Shown: positions 1 to 7,096, counted from the first letter of the stretch. The stretch is 8,423 nucleotides of DNA from Actinomycetota bacterium (GCA_009702305.1 WLIH01000085.1:1-8423), one strand, 5' to 3'. The notes: a model not told the origin generated them from the letters alone. Translations and numbers: made by a program.

Positions 1-1184
1 ACGCCCCGCTGGCGGCCGCGGGCCTCGAGTGCTGCCTCCTGGCCGCTGCTGTCGGGGCGTGCGTCGCGGCGGCTGCGATCGCCGGAGGACTGCCGGTGGC
101 GGGGTCCTGCTGGTTCGGCGCGTCCTGGACCGGCACCGGCCTGGTGGCCACCGGTCTCGCCGCGGTCGCCTGCCAGGTCTCGCCGAGCGCACGCACCTGC
201 GGCTCTGTCGCAGCCGGCCTCCTCGCGGGCGTCTTCGTGCTGCGTGCTGTCGGCGACGCGGTCGGCGTCCTGCACTGGTGGTCGTGGATGTCGCCGCTGG
301 GGTGGAACACGAAGTTGCGTGCCTGGTCCGGACCTCGCCCGTGGGTGGGGGGCCTCTATCTCGTCCTGACGACCGGACTCCTCGCGCTCGCGCAGCTGAT
401 GCGGAGCCGGCGCGACCTCGGGTCCGGCCTGCTCGCCGAGCGCAGCGGCCCGACCTCGGGCCGACTGAGCGGACCCTGGAGTCTCGTCCTCCGTCTCCAT
501 CGCACCTCACTGGTGGTCTGGACGGTCGGCGTCGGCGGCTTCGCGGGATCGTTCGGGGTGATGGCGCCTGGCTTCGACGATCTCCTGGGCGAGGGCGCCG
601 GCGCCGAGCTGGTCGACCGGCTCGGCGGCGCCTTCATCGCGGCGGTGCTGCCGGTGCTGGCGATGGTGATCACGGCTTTCCCCCTCGTGGTGATGGGCTC
701 GGCCCAGCGGGACGAGGAGGCAGGCCGTCTCGGATGGGTGCTGTCGGCGGCGACGTCGCGTTCGAGGTGGCTCGCGGCGACGACGACCATGGCTGCAGTC
801 GGCTCCGCCTGGCTCCTGCTGGCGGCCGGTCTCGCCCTGGCCGGGGGGTACGCCGCAGCCGGTGGCGACGAGGCGGTGCAGGCCGTGCCGGCGGCCATCG
901 GGTGGCTCCCGGCGGTGCTGGTCGTCGCGTCGGCGGCGTTCGCCGGACTGACCTACGGACTCGGCTGGCTCGGGTGGTCGACGTTGGCCGGTGCATCGGT
1001 GCTGGCGCTCGTGGGTGAGCTCGCAGCTCTGCCGCAGTGGTGTGTGCGACTCTCGCCGTTCGCCACGACCTCGCCCTTCCCTGCCGGGGACTGGCGGTGG
1101 TCTCCGTTGCTGGCCTGGGCCGGGGTGGCCGCCGTCATCACCACGCTCGCGTGGCGGCGCTTCCTGCGACGCGATCTCCCCTGA
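1..1184 (+). CDS. ABC-2 type export permease, polyketide-antibiotic exporter (TnrB3-like) family, 5'-truncated
   Basis: The reading frame is open from the window edge (first full codon at base 3) to TGA at 1182-1184, giving 393 visible residues. Relatives of the TnrB3-type antibiotic exporter family usually exceed 500 residues, so roughly the first quarter is probably outside the window. The protein alternates long Ala/Leu/Val/Gly hydrophobic stretches with short Arg-rich loops. The mid-protein pattern is typical of this family: WNTKLRAWSG, a hydrophobic segment, SRRDLGSGLLAERSGP, then a basic loop before a segment ending in VMAPGFDDLL. It ends, as many ABC-2 permeases do, with LSPF, a last membrane helix and RRFLRRDLP. 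It should sit in the cytoplasmic membrane and pair with a separate ATPase, expected upstream and not visible here. Substrate is unknown; drug export is a family-level inference. A GTG at base 96 is in frame, but the coding signal continues upstream, so I do not use it as the start. Confidence 0.82.
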   Translation, partial: APLAAAGLECCLLAAAVGACVAAAAIAGGLPVAGSCWFGASWTGTGLVATGLAAVACQVSPSARTCGSVAAGLLAGVFVLRAVGDAVGVLHWWSWMSPLGWNTKLRAWSGPRPWVGGLYLVLTTGLLALAQLMRSRRDLGSGLLAERSGPTSGRLSGPWSLVLRLHRTSLVVWTVGVGGFAGSFGVMAPGFDDLLGEGAGAELVDRLGGAFIAAVLPVLAMVITAFPLVVMGSAQRDEEAGRLGWVLSAATSRSRWLAATTTMAAVGSAWLLLAAGLALAGGYAAAGGDEAVQAVPAAIGWLPAVLVVASAAFAGLTYGLGWLGWSTLAGASVLALVGELAALPQWCVRLSPFATTSPFPAGDWRWSPLLAWAGVAAVITTLAWRRFLRRDLP

Positions 1185-1198
1185 CGCCCCGGGCGACC

Positions 1199-1204
1199 TA
1201 GGGT
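1199..1204 (+). promoter_or_regulatory. Putative -10 box for a leaderless acetyltransferase mRNA
   Basis: TAGGGT fits the actinobacterial TANNNT -10 pattern and lies exactly 6 bases before the ATG at 1211, which would make the A of the start codon the +1 base. There is no Shine-Dalgarno sequence in this 26-base gap. No good -35 box is visible, because the region upstream is the end of the permease gene. Read-through from the permease is the alternative. Confidence 0.5.
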
Positions 1205-1210
1205 GCCGGT

Positions 1211-1804
1211 ATGGCTGTGACGGACTCCTTCACGATCGCGGCACTCGGCCCCGAGACCTGGGACGCGTTCGACGCGCTCGCGCAGCGCCACCACGGCGTG
1301 TGGAACGGCTGCTGGTGCACGTGGTTCATCACGCTCGAGGCGGAGAAGGACAAGGACCGCACCGCAGAGAGCAATCGGGCCCTGAAGAAGCGGTGCGTCG
1401 AGGCCGGGACCAACCATTCCGCCCTGGTCTTCGACGGCGAGCGGGCCGTGGCGTGGTGCGAGTACGGCACGCCGGCCGAGCTCCCGAACATGAAGCACCG
1501 CAAGGACTACGAGGCCGGCCTGACGCGGCTGCCCGACTACCGGGTGGTCTGCTTCTTCGTCGACCGCGACTACCGCCGCCAGGGGCTCGCGGCGCTGGCC
1601 CTTCGTGGCGCCCTCGACCTGATCGCGCAGGCCGGGGGAGGCGTGGTCGAGGCCTACCCGCACGACCTCGAGCCGGGCAAGAAGGTCTCAGGTTCCTTCC
1701 TCTACAGCGTCACCCGGTCGATGTTCGAGGAGGCCGGCTTCACCTACGACCGGCCCAAGGGGCAGGGCAACTGCGTCATGACGCTCACCGTCGCGCCCGC
1801 CTGA
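1211..1804 (+). CDS. GNAT family N-acetyltransferase
   Basis: This 197-residue protein is predicted to transfer an acetyl group from acetyl-CoA to an unidentified amine. The acetyl-CoA binding motif A is visible: a hydrophobic strand VVCFFV at about 112-117, then DRDYRRQGLA at 118-127 with the R-x-x-G-x-A pyrophosphate-binding turn, then a hydrophobic helix. The C-terminal part (EAYPHD at 147-152, then MFEEAGF at 171-177) fits the last strands and helix of the fold. The N-terminal cluster GCWCTWF at 33-39, with two Cys and two Trp, and the KHRKDYEAGL stretch near 95-104 mark a subfamily common in actinobacteria whose substrate I do not know. The ATG at 1211 is preferred because of the -10-like box just before it. 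It follows the exporter permease by 26 bases. A resistance or detoxification role is possible but unproven. The cytoplasm is expected, as there is no signal peptide or membrane segment. Confidence 0.88.
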   Translation: MAVTDSFTIAALGPETWDAFDALAQRHHGVWNGCWCTWFITLEAEKDKDRTAESNRALKKRCVEAGTNHSALVFDGERAVAWCEYGTPAELPNMKHRKDYEAGLTRLPDYRVVCFFVDRDYRRQGLAALALRGALDLIAQAGGGVVEAYPHDLEPGKKVSGSFLYSVTRSMFEEAGFTYDRPKGQGNCVMTLTVAPA

Positions 1805-1827
1805 CGGAGGGCACGGACCGCCCGGGG

Positions 1828-1852
1828 TGCGGACCTCTACGGTAGGTCCGCA
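1828..1852. repeat. Perfect 9+9 bp inverted repeat, candidate operator or terminator
   Basis: TGCGGACCT (1828-1836) and AGGTCCGCA (1844-1852) are exact reverse complements separated by 7 bases, CTACGGT. The repeat starts 23 bases after the acetyltransferase stop and ends 35 bases before the next GTG start. As RNA it would fold into a strong hairpin and could end the acetyltransferase transcript, but no T-run follows. As DNA it looks like a dimeric repressor site, because its spacer contains the best -10 candidate for the next gene. The symmetry is certain; the role is inferred. Confidence 0.6.
1838..1843 (+). promoter_or_regulatory. Putative -10 box for the PPOX gene
   Basis: TACGGT matches TANNNT and lies in the spacer of the 1828-1852 inverted repeat. 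Transcription would begin near 1850, giving a leader of just under 40 bases with a ribosome site (GAAAGCGAG, 1873-1881). No clear -35 box is seen. Confidence 0.35.
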
Positions 1853-1887
1853 GCACGTCCTCCATCCCCGTCGAAAGCGAGTCACCC

Positions 1888-2382
1888 GTGGGCACCAACC
1901 AGCGATCCCAGGTCGAGATGACCCCCGAGGAGATCGACGGCTTCCTGTCCTCCCAGCGCACGGCCAACCTGGTGACCCTCGGCGCCACCGGCCACCCGCA
2001 CGCCGTCGCGATGTGGTTCGCCTACATCGACGGTGTGATCTGGTTCGAGACCAAGGCCAAGGCCCAGAAGGCGGTCAACCTGCGTCGCGACCCGCGGTGC
2101 ACGGTGCTGATCGAGGACGGGCTGACCTACGACACCCTGCGTGGCGTCTCCCTCGAGGGCCGCGCGGAGATCGTCGACGACCCCGACGCCCTGTGGCAGG
2201 TCGGGGTGAGTGTCTGGGAGCGCTACAACGGCGAGTACACCGAGGAGCTCAAGCCGCTCGTGGAGCTGATGCTGCACAAGCGGGTGGCGGTCCGATTCGA
2301 CGTCGAGCGCACCCGGTCGTGGGACCACCGCAAGCTCGGTCTCGACCCGATCCCGCTCGGGGGCAGCACCGCGCCCCAATGA
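1888..2382 (+). CDS. PPOX-class flavin/F420-dependent split-barrel enzyme
   Basis: This 164-residue protein belongs to the pyridoxamine 5'-phosphate oxidase-like split beta-barrel superfamily. Within it, it most resembles the small actinobacterial F420-dependent oxidoreductases. Visible marks: MTPEEIDGFLSSQR at 11-24, the first barrel strands NLVTLGATGHPHAVAMWFAY at 27-46 with the usual G-x-P-H turn, IWFETKAKAQKAVNLRRDPR at 51-70 (Lys/Arg-rich cofactor-phosphate loop followed by the conserved N-L-R-x-D-P-R), and the strand GVSLEGRAEIVDD at 86-98. The length is normal. The family reduces substrates with F420H2 or binds FMN; which cofactor and substrate apply here cannot be read from sequence. 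I chose GTG at 1888 because GAAAGCGAG at 1873-1881 gives a 6-base spacing. ATG at 1918 (Met11) is the alternative and has a weaker ribosome site. It is cytoplasmic and follows the acetyltransferase by 83 bases, with its own likely promoter. Confidence 0.87.
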   Translation: MGTNQRSQVEMTPEEIDGFLSSQRTANLVTLGATGHPHAVAMWFAYIDGVIWFETKAKAQKAVNLRRDPRCTVLIEDGLTYDTLRGVSLEGRAEIVDDPDALWQVGVSVWERYNGEYTEELKPLVELMLHKRVAVRFDVERTRSWDHRKLGLDPIPLGGSTAPQ

Positions 2383-2402
2383 GTCGGCCAGCGAGCGCGT
2401 CA

Positions 2403-2430
2403 GGTCGCGCGCGCCATGATGGGGGCGACC
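2403..2430 (+). terminator. Weak hairpin after the PPOX gene, possible terminator or leader structure
   Basis: GGTCGC (2403-2408) pairs exactly with GCGACC (2425-2430), 20 bases past the PPOX stop. The 16-base loop can add a few G-C pairs. There is no T-run, and such GC-rich stems arise often by chance, so this is only a candidate. Confidence 0.25.
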
Positions 2431-2434
2431 GATC

Positions 2435-2444
2435 GTCGTACGAC
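2435..2444. promoter_or_regulatory. 10-bp perfect palindrome directly before the DUF427 ribosome site
   Basis: GTCGTACGAC is self-complementary and ends one base before the GGAGGAG ribosome-binding sequence. It could be a small operator half-site pair or chance. Nothing else in the sequence supports a function. Confidence 0.25.
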
Positions 2445-2445
2445 T

Positions 2446-2452
2446 GGAGGAG
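2446..2452 (+). promoter_or_regulatory. Strong ribosome-binding site fixing the DUF427 start
   Basis: GGAGGAG lies 6 bases before GTG 2459. It is the clearest Shine-Dalgarno match among the left-hand genes and decides the GTG start over later in-frame codons. Confidence 0.75.
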
Positions 2453-2458
2453 TGACCT

Positions 2459-2740
2459 GTGCAGGCTGTGTGGAACGGCGCCGTGATCGCCGAGAGCGAC
2501 GACACCGTCGTCGTCGAGGGCAACCACTACTTCCCGATCGGCTCGGTGCGCGAGGAGCTGCTGCGGCCGTCGTCGACGCACACGACCTGCCCGTGGAAGG
2601 GTCAGGCGTCCTACTACTCGCTCGAGGTCGAGGGCCAGGTCAACGCCGATGCCGCGTGGTACTACGCCGAGCCGTTCGAGGCGGCGTCGCAGATCGCCGG
2701 CCGGGTGGCGTTCTGGAAGGGCGTCCAGGTCTCGGCCTGA
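2459..2740 (+). CDS. DUF427 domain-containing small protein
   Basis: This 93-residue protein matches the DUF427 family (PF04248) along its whole length. The hallmark order is visible: VWNGAVIAESDDTVVVEGNHYFP at 4-26, then a helix ending in LLRPSSTHTTCPWKGQASYY at 34-53, which includes the family-defining T-x-C-P-W-K-G, then the strand SLEVEGQ, then NADAAWYYAEP at 62-72, then the closing AFWKGVQV. Proteins of this family are small, soluble and common in actinobacteria and proteobacteria. Their biochemical role is not established to my knowledge. No signal peptide or membrane segment is seen. It starts with GTG behind a strong GGAGGAG site, 76 bases after the PPOX gene. It ends only 6 bases from the stop of the convergent ABC-F gene, with both stops inside one hairpin. 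Confidence 0.92.
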   Translation: MQAVWNGAVIAESDDTVVVEGNHYFPIGSVREELLRPSSTHTTCPWKGQASYYSLEVEGQVNADAAWYYAEPFEAASQIAGRVAFWKGVQVSA

Positions 2741-2746
2741 GCCGCC

Positions 2747-2759
<13 letters not shown>
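2731..2759. terminator. Candidate bidirectional terminator spanning both stop codons
   Basis: Two nested stems are exact: CTCGG (2731-2735) with CCGAG (2755-2759), and CTGAG (2737-2741) with CTCAG (2746-2750), around a CCGC loop. The TGA of the DUF427 gene (2738-2740) and the reverse-strand TGA of the ABC-F gene (2747-2749) face each other inside the inner stem. Being nearly symmetric, it could act for transcripts from both sides. No T-run is present, as is common in high-GC actinobacteria. Confidence 0.5.
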
Positions 2760-4399
<1,640 letters not shown>

Positions 4400-4406
4400 C
4401 GGCCAG

Positions 4407-4412
4407 ATCCTA
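4407..4412 (-). promoter_or_regulatory. Putative -10 box for a leaderless ABC-F mRNA
   Basis: On the minus strand TAGGAT reads from 4412 to 4407 and is followed by 7 bases and then GTG 4399. There is no Shine-Dalgarno sequence between them. This arrangement matches leaderless transcription, which is frequent in actinobacteria. Confidence 0.55.
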
Positions 4413-4450
4413 CGGCTGCCGGGCGCACCGGGTGATGGTGGCCGTTTCCA

Positions 4451-4462
4451 CCCCGGCCGGGG
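4451..4462. promoter_or_regulatory. 12-bp perfect palindrome in the divergent ABC-F / membrane-protein intergenic region
   Basis: CCCCGGCCGGGG is fully self-complementary. It occupies the position where a -35 element would be expected for the TACGAT box at 4474-4479 (17-base spacing), so a bound protein could control that promoter. GC-only palindromes are fairly likely by chance in this genome. Confidence 0.3.
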
Positions 4463-4473
4463 AGCTCACGGCG

Positions 4474-4479
4474 TACGAT
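4474..4479 (+). promoter_or_regulatory. Putative -10 box for the proline-rich membrane protein
   Basis: TACGAT is a good TANNNT match and the most AT-rich spot in the 131-base divergent gap. It implies a start of transcription near 4486 and a leader of about 45 bases before GTG 4531. No clear -35 box is visible. Confidence 0.45.
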
Positions 4480-4510
4480 TTCGGGGCCTGGGCGTCCGTC
4501 GACGTCCGGC

Positions 4511-4524
4511 AGGGAGGAAGGGAG
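4511..4524 (+). promoter_or_regulatory. Purine-rich ribosome-binding site deciding the GTG 4531 start
   Basis: AGGGAGGAAGGGAG is a 14-base purine run containing GGAGG (4513-4517) and ends 6 bases before GTG 4531. It favours that start over the in-frame ATG at 4390, which would overlap the divergent ABC-F coding start and its promoter. Confidence 0.65.
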
Positions 4525-4530
4525 ATCGGC

Positions 4531-5115
4531 GTGCGTCTGCAGCGACTCCTGCGTCGACCCCGGAGCCGTCGCCAGCTGGACCTCCGGCTGGGCTACGGCG
4601 CCATGGGCCTCGGCGGCGGTGCCTTCGTCGCCGTCCTGGCTGCCTCCCTGCTCGTCCAGGAGATCGTGCCGCAGATCATCGGCTCGCTCCCGGAGGCCGC
4701 GGCCCAGCAGATCGTCAGCACGCCGCCGATCGAGCCGGTCCGGCAGCGCCCGTCGCGCCCCGCTCCCGTCGAGCCCGTCGTCGTGACCTCACCGGCTCCG
4801 ACGACCGCGACCGGCCCGGAGCAGGACGAGGCGATCGAGCCCGTCGAGCCGACCCAGCCGCCCGACCCGGAGCCGACCGACCCGCCGACGCCGCAGCCGC
4901 CTGTCCAGGCGCGCGACGGCGTCACCTCCAGCCTGCTCGACCCCGTCGTCACCGGCCTGACCGACGTCGTCGACGGCGCGACGGGCGAGGCGCTGGTGCC
5001 GGTCACCGACGCCGTGGACGGCCTGGTCGACGGCACCACCGACCTGGTCGACGGCCTGATCGTCGGCCTGCTCGGGTCCCCGCCCGAGCCGCCGGCTCAG
5101 CGCACCGGCCGCTGA
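4531..5115 (+). CDS. Proline-rich type II membrane-anchored protein with VDG repeats, unknown function
   Basis: I do not recognise this family. From GTG 4531 it has 194 residues in four zones. Residues 1-19 are strongly basic, with eight Arg. Residues about 21-49 form one Gly/Ala/Val-rich membrane helix (YGAMGLGGGAFVAVLAASLL and onward). Residues about 64-126 are a low-complexity Pro/Glu/Thr/Gln linker. Residues 130-182 are a Val/Leu/Asp/Gly tail with repeats TDVVDG, TDAVDG and TDLVDG at 144, 159 and 170. The positive-inside rule places the N-terminus in the cytoplasm and the tail outside the membrane. The Pro-rich zone could span the peptidoglycan. It shares a divergent intergenic region with the ABC-F gene, and its end overlaps the convergent metalloprotease gene by 19 bases. 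An upstream in-frame ATG at 4390 would add 47 residues but lies across promoter sequence. Coding is supported by codon use and the ribosome site; function is unknown. Confidence 0.75.
   Translation: MRLQRLLRRPRSRRQLDLRLGYGAMGLGGGAFVAVLAASLLVQEIVPQIIGSLPEAAAQQIVSTPPIEPVRQRPSRPAPVEPVVVTSPAPTTATGPEQDEAIEPVEPTQPPDPEPTDPPTPQPPVQARDGVTSSLLDPVVTGLTDVVDGATGEALVPVTDAVDGLVDGTTDLVDGLIVGLLGSPPEPPAQRTGR
5097..5115. terminator. Overlap of two genes forming a stop-codon hairpin
   Basis: The 19-base overlap of the convergent genes begins TCAGCG (5097-5102) and ends CGCTGA (5110-5115), exact reverse complements around a 7-base loop. Each arm carries one gene's TGA. The stem is short (6 bp), so on its own it would be a weak terminator. 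Confidence 0.4.
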
Positions 5116-6626
5116 CGCAGCTCGACGCTGACCGCGAACTCCTCGCGCTGATCGCGGGGCGTGCCGTGACACGAGTAGAGCCGCCCGCCCGTCCCGCAGC
5201 GGAACCGCGTCGACGTGTTGGCGAGGGTCACGGTGGCGCTGACGACGCTCTCCGCTGAGAAGGGGAAGCGGGTCGTGCCGACACCGCGTCTGGACAGGGA
5301 GATCGCTCGCCTGGTCCACCTGCCGTCACGATGCTCGACGCTGAGGTAGGCAGCGGGGGACGTCGCTCGACCCGGACCGTCGACCGTCGCCGTGACCGAC
5401 CAGGCTGCCCCGATCAGCGCCGGATCGGGGCGGATCTCGACGCTCTGCGACGCCAGGTGGTTGATGGTCGCGGTCGTCGTCGCGCGTGGTGACGACGGCG
5501 ACAGGGTCCAGCTCTGCAGCGGCTCTGCGGCCGGCCACTTGTGGCCCTCGGCGTACGTCGCCGCCGGAGCGGTGTTCGCAGCGGCGTACGCCGCGAACAC
5601 CCGGGTCAGGCTGCTGCGCCGAGCCAGCACCCGAGCGACCGCCTGGGTCGAGTAGGCCTTGCCCTGAGAGCGCCCCTCGCCGGCTTGGTCCCACACCTGC
5701 CGCACGATGCCGTTGCCGAAGCGCTCCGCGAGGTACTCCCACCAGACCCAGTTGGCGTACTGGTTGAAGCCGTCGGCGTCGTAGACGTCCAGCGACGATC
5801 CGGGCTTGGCCAGCTGACCGTGGTCGAGGTACTGCAGGTTGTCGTCGGTCGCGTCCGCGAAGCGCTCCTCCATCCAGGTCGCGGTCGACTCGAGCAACCA
5901 CCGGTCCTCGCGGTAGTCGTAGCCGAACTGGATCGCGTGGAAGAACTCGTGGGCGGCTGTCACCCGGAGGCTGTCGGCGGCGGGCGCTCCGAACTGGGTC
6001 GACGAGAAGTCGTTGTCGAGCACGCAGTAGCTGGTCGTGCGGCGCTTGCTGCCGGGAGCGAAGTCCTCCGGCGCGCAGTAGCCGTAGAGCGTGCGGGCGC
6101 CGAGGTCCTGCAGATAGACGTCGAACTTCGCGTTGCCACCGTTGCGCCGGGTCGCACCGTCGCTCGGCGGCCGGTCGTAGCCCAGCCGGTCGACCTCGAA
6201 GCGCCAGACGCGGTTCATCAGCGACAGGGTCTTGCGGACCCAGGCCAGGTCGGGCGGCGCATCGGCGGTGCTGGTGACGTAGTGGACGCAGAAGCGGCCA
6301 CCGCACTTCTTCGTCGAGGGCACCGTGTAGCCGTCGGCACGCCCGTCGGTCGGCCGCTTGAGCAGAGCGTCGGCCTCGGAGCGCTCTCGAGCCCCGAGCG
6401 CGGGCAGGACGGCGACGAGGTCGGCCAGCGCGAGGGAGACGTCGGTGCGCGCCGCCGGACCCGTCGTACGCCGGGGTGCCGGTGACGCCGACAGCAGGTG
6501 GCTCGCTCGTGCGAGGACCGCACTGGCGGTCTCCGCGGTGCTCGGTCGTGGGTCGGCCGCGGTGGGCAGCGCCAGCGCCGTGACGGCGAGAGCGGCCACG
6601 GCAGCGGTGGCGAGGGTGCGTCGCAT
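5097..6626 (-). CDS. Secreted putative zinc metalloprotease (MXAN_6640-like)
   Basis: This 509-residue protein has a typical signal peptide: MRRT, a hydrophobic Ala/Leu/Val core at about 8-20, then PTAA with likely cleavage after residue 24. The probable active site is AAHEFFHAIQF at 224-234. There, H226-E227-x-x-H230 is the zinc-binding/catalytic motif, and E246 in WLLESTATWMEE, 16 residues later, is a good third ligand as in gluzincins. The surrounding sequence (YLQDLG at 171-176, GYCAPEDF, QFGYDYREDRW) resembles the MXAN_6640 group of putative metalloproteases, which is common in actinobacteria. Six cysteines after the signal peptide (108, 113, 184, 201, 477, 486) suggest disulfides outside the cell. 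The C-terminal part, beyond about 375, looks beta-rich and may be a binding domain. Substrate is unknown. ATG at 6626 has AGGAA upstream and lies 27 bases downstream of the tagD-like stop, so the two genes are probably one operon. There is no LPxTG or transmembrane anchor, so release from the cell is expected. Confidence 0.83.
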   Translation of the reverse strand: MRRTLATAAVAALAVTALALPTAADPRPSTAETASAVLARASHLLSASPAPRRTTGPAARTDVSLALADLVAVLPALGARERSEADALLKRPTDGRADGYTVPSTKKCGGRFCVHYVTSTADAPPDLAWVRKTLSLMNRVWRFEVDRLGYDRPPSDGATRRNGGNAKFDVYLQDLGARTLYGYCAPEDFAPGSKRRTTSYCVLDNDFSSTQFGAPAADSLRVTAAHEFFHAIQFGYDYREDRWLLESTATWMEERFADATDDNLQYLDHGQLAKPGSSLDVYDADGFNQYANWVWWEYLAERFGNGIVRQVWDQAGEGRSQGKAYSTQAVARVLARRSSLTRVFAAYAAANTAPAATYAEGHKWPAAEPLQSWTLSPSSPRATTTATINHLASQSVEIRPDPALIGAAWSVTATVDGPGRATSPAAYLSVEHRDGRWTRRAISLSRRGVGTTRFPFSAESVVSATVTLANTSTRFRCGTGGRLYSCHGTPRDQREEFAVSVELRQRPVR

Positions 6627-6653
6627 GGGATTCCTGGCCGGCCGAGCCGCAGC

Positions 6654-7058
6654 TCAGCTGGCCCCGGAGATCTTCTCGATCAGGGCCGTGGTCGAGATCG
6701 CCGGCGTGCGAGGCAGGTAGACGACCTCGCAGATGTCGCGGAACTCGTCGAAGCGACCCTCCCAGTCGTCGCCCATCACCAGGACGTCGGCGCCGAACTG
6801 CACGATGTAGTCGCGCTTGAGCTCCAGGCTCTCCTCGAGGAAGACCTCGTGCACGGGCTTGAGGGCGGCCACGATCGCGAGGCGCTCCGACTCGCTGAAG
6901 ACCGGCTCGCGACCCTTCTTGCGCAGGTTCAGGGCGTCGGCCGACACCCCGACCACCAGCCGGTCGCCCAGCTCGGCGGCCCGCTCGATGACCCGGAGGT
7001 GACCGACGTGGAACACGTCGAAGGTGCCGAAGGTGATCACGGTCCGAGGCTGCGCCAT
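6654..7058 (-). CDS. TagD-like adenylyl/cytidylyltransferase (glycerol-3-phosphate type)
   Basis: This 134-residue protein has the fold and length of glycerol-3-phosphate cytidylyltransferase, which makes CDP-glycerol from CTP for wall polymers. The nucleotide-binding motif GTFDVFHVGHL at 11-21 contains the signature H17-x-G-H20. Further marks are GVSAD near 37-41, the Lys-rich loop NLRKKGREP at 44-52, SESERL at 55-60, VMGDDWEGRFDE at 94-105, and RTPAISTT at 117-124. The last matches the R-T-x-G-I-S-T-T motif, but with Ala where Gly is usual. Related enzymes use other phosphorylated polyols or sugars, so the substrate remains open. I start it at ATG 7058; the frame stays open upstream, but that region lies antisense to the DUF445 gene. 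It is the first gene of a likely two-gene unit with the secreted metalloprotease. It is cytoplasmic. Confidence 0.88.
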   Translation of the reverse strand: MAQPRTVITFGTFDVFHVGHLRVIERAAELGDRLVVGVSADALNLRKKGREPVFSESERLAIVAALKPVHEVFLEESLELKRDYIVQFGADVLVMGDDWEGRFDEFRDICEVVYLPRTPAISTTALIEKISGAS

Positions 7059-7064
7059 GGTCGG

Positions 7065-7096
7065 AAGTCTGGCATCTGGGCGCAGTGGGCAAGAAT
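7065..7096. promoter_or_regulatory. Face-to-face candidate promoters of tagD-like and DUF445 genes
   Basis: Only 45 bases separate the two starts. On the plus strand AAGAAT (7091-7096) sits 7 bases before ATG 7104. On the minus strand AGACTT (7070-7065) sits 6 bases before ATG 7058, with a TTGCCC -35 candidate (7092-7087) at 16-base spacing. Neither gene has a Shine-Dalgarno sequence. The minus-strand -35 would share bases with the plus-strand -10. Matches to consensus are modest. Confidence 0.4.

Noticed and set aside
29..1018. Long plus-strand ORF in another frame over the permease gene
   Set aside because: Its translation is dominated by Arg, Gly and Pro, as expected of an off-frame in GC-rich DNA. 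The hydrophobic permease frame explains the region.
1185..1195. CGCCC/GGGCG symmetry right after the permease stop
   Set aside because: There is only a one-base centre, so it cannot form a useful hairpin. Such short GC symmetries are expected by chance here.
5326..7092. 588-codon minus-strand ORF overlapping the protease and tagD-like genes
   Set aside because: It is out of frame with both recognised proteins and made of Arg/Ala/Pro/Gly-rich sequence with no motif.
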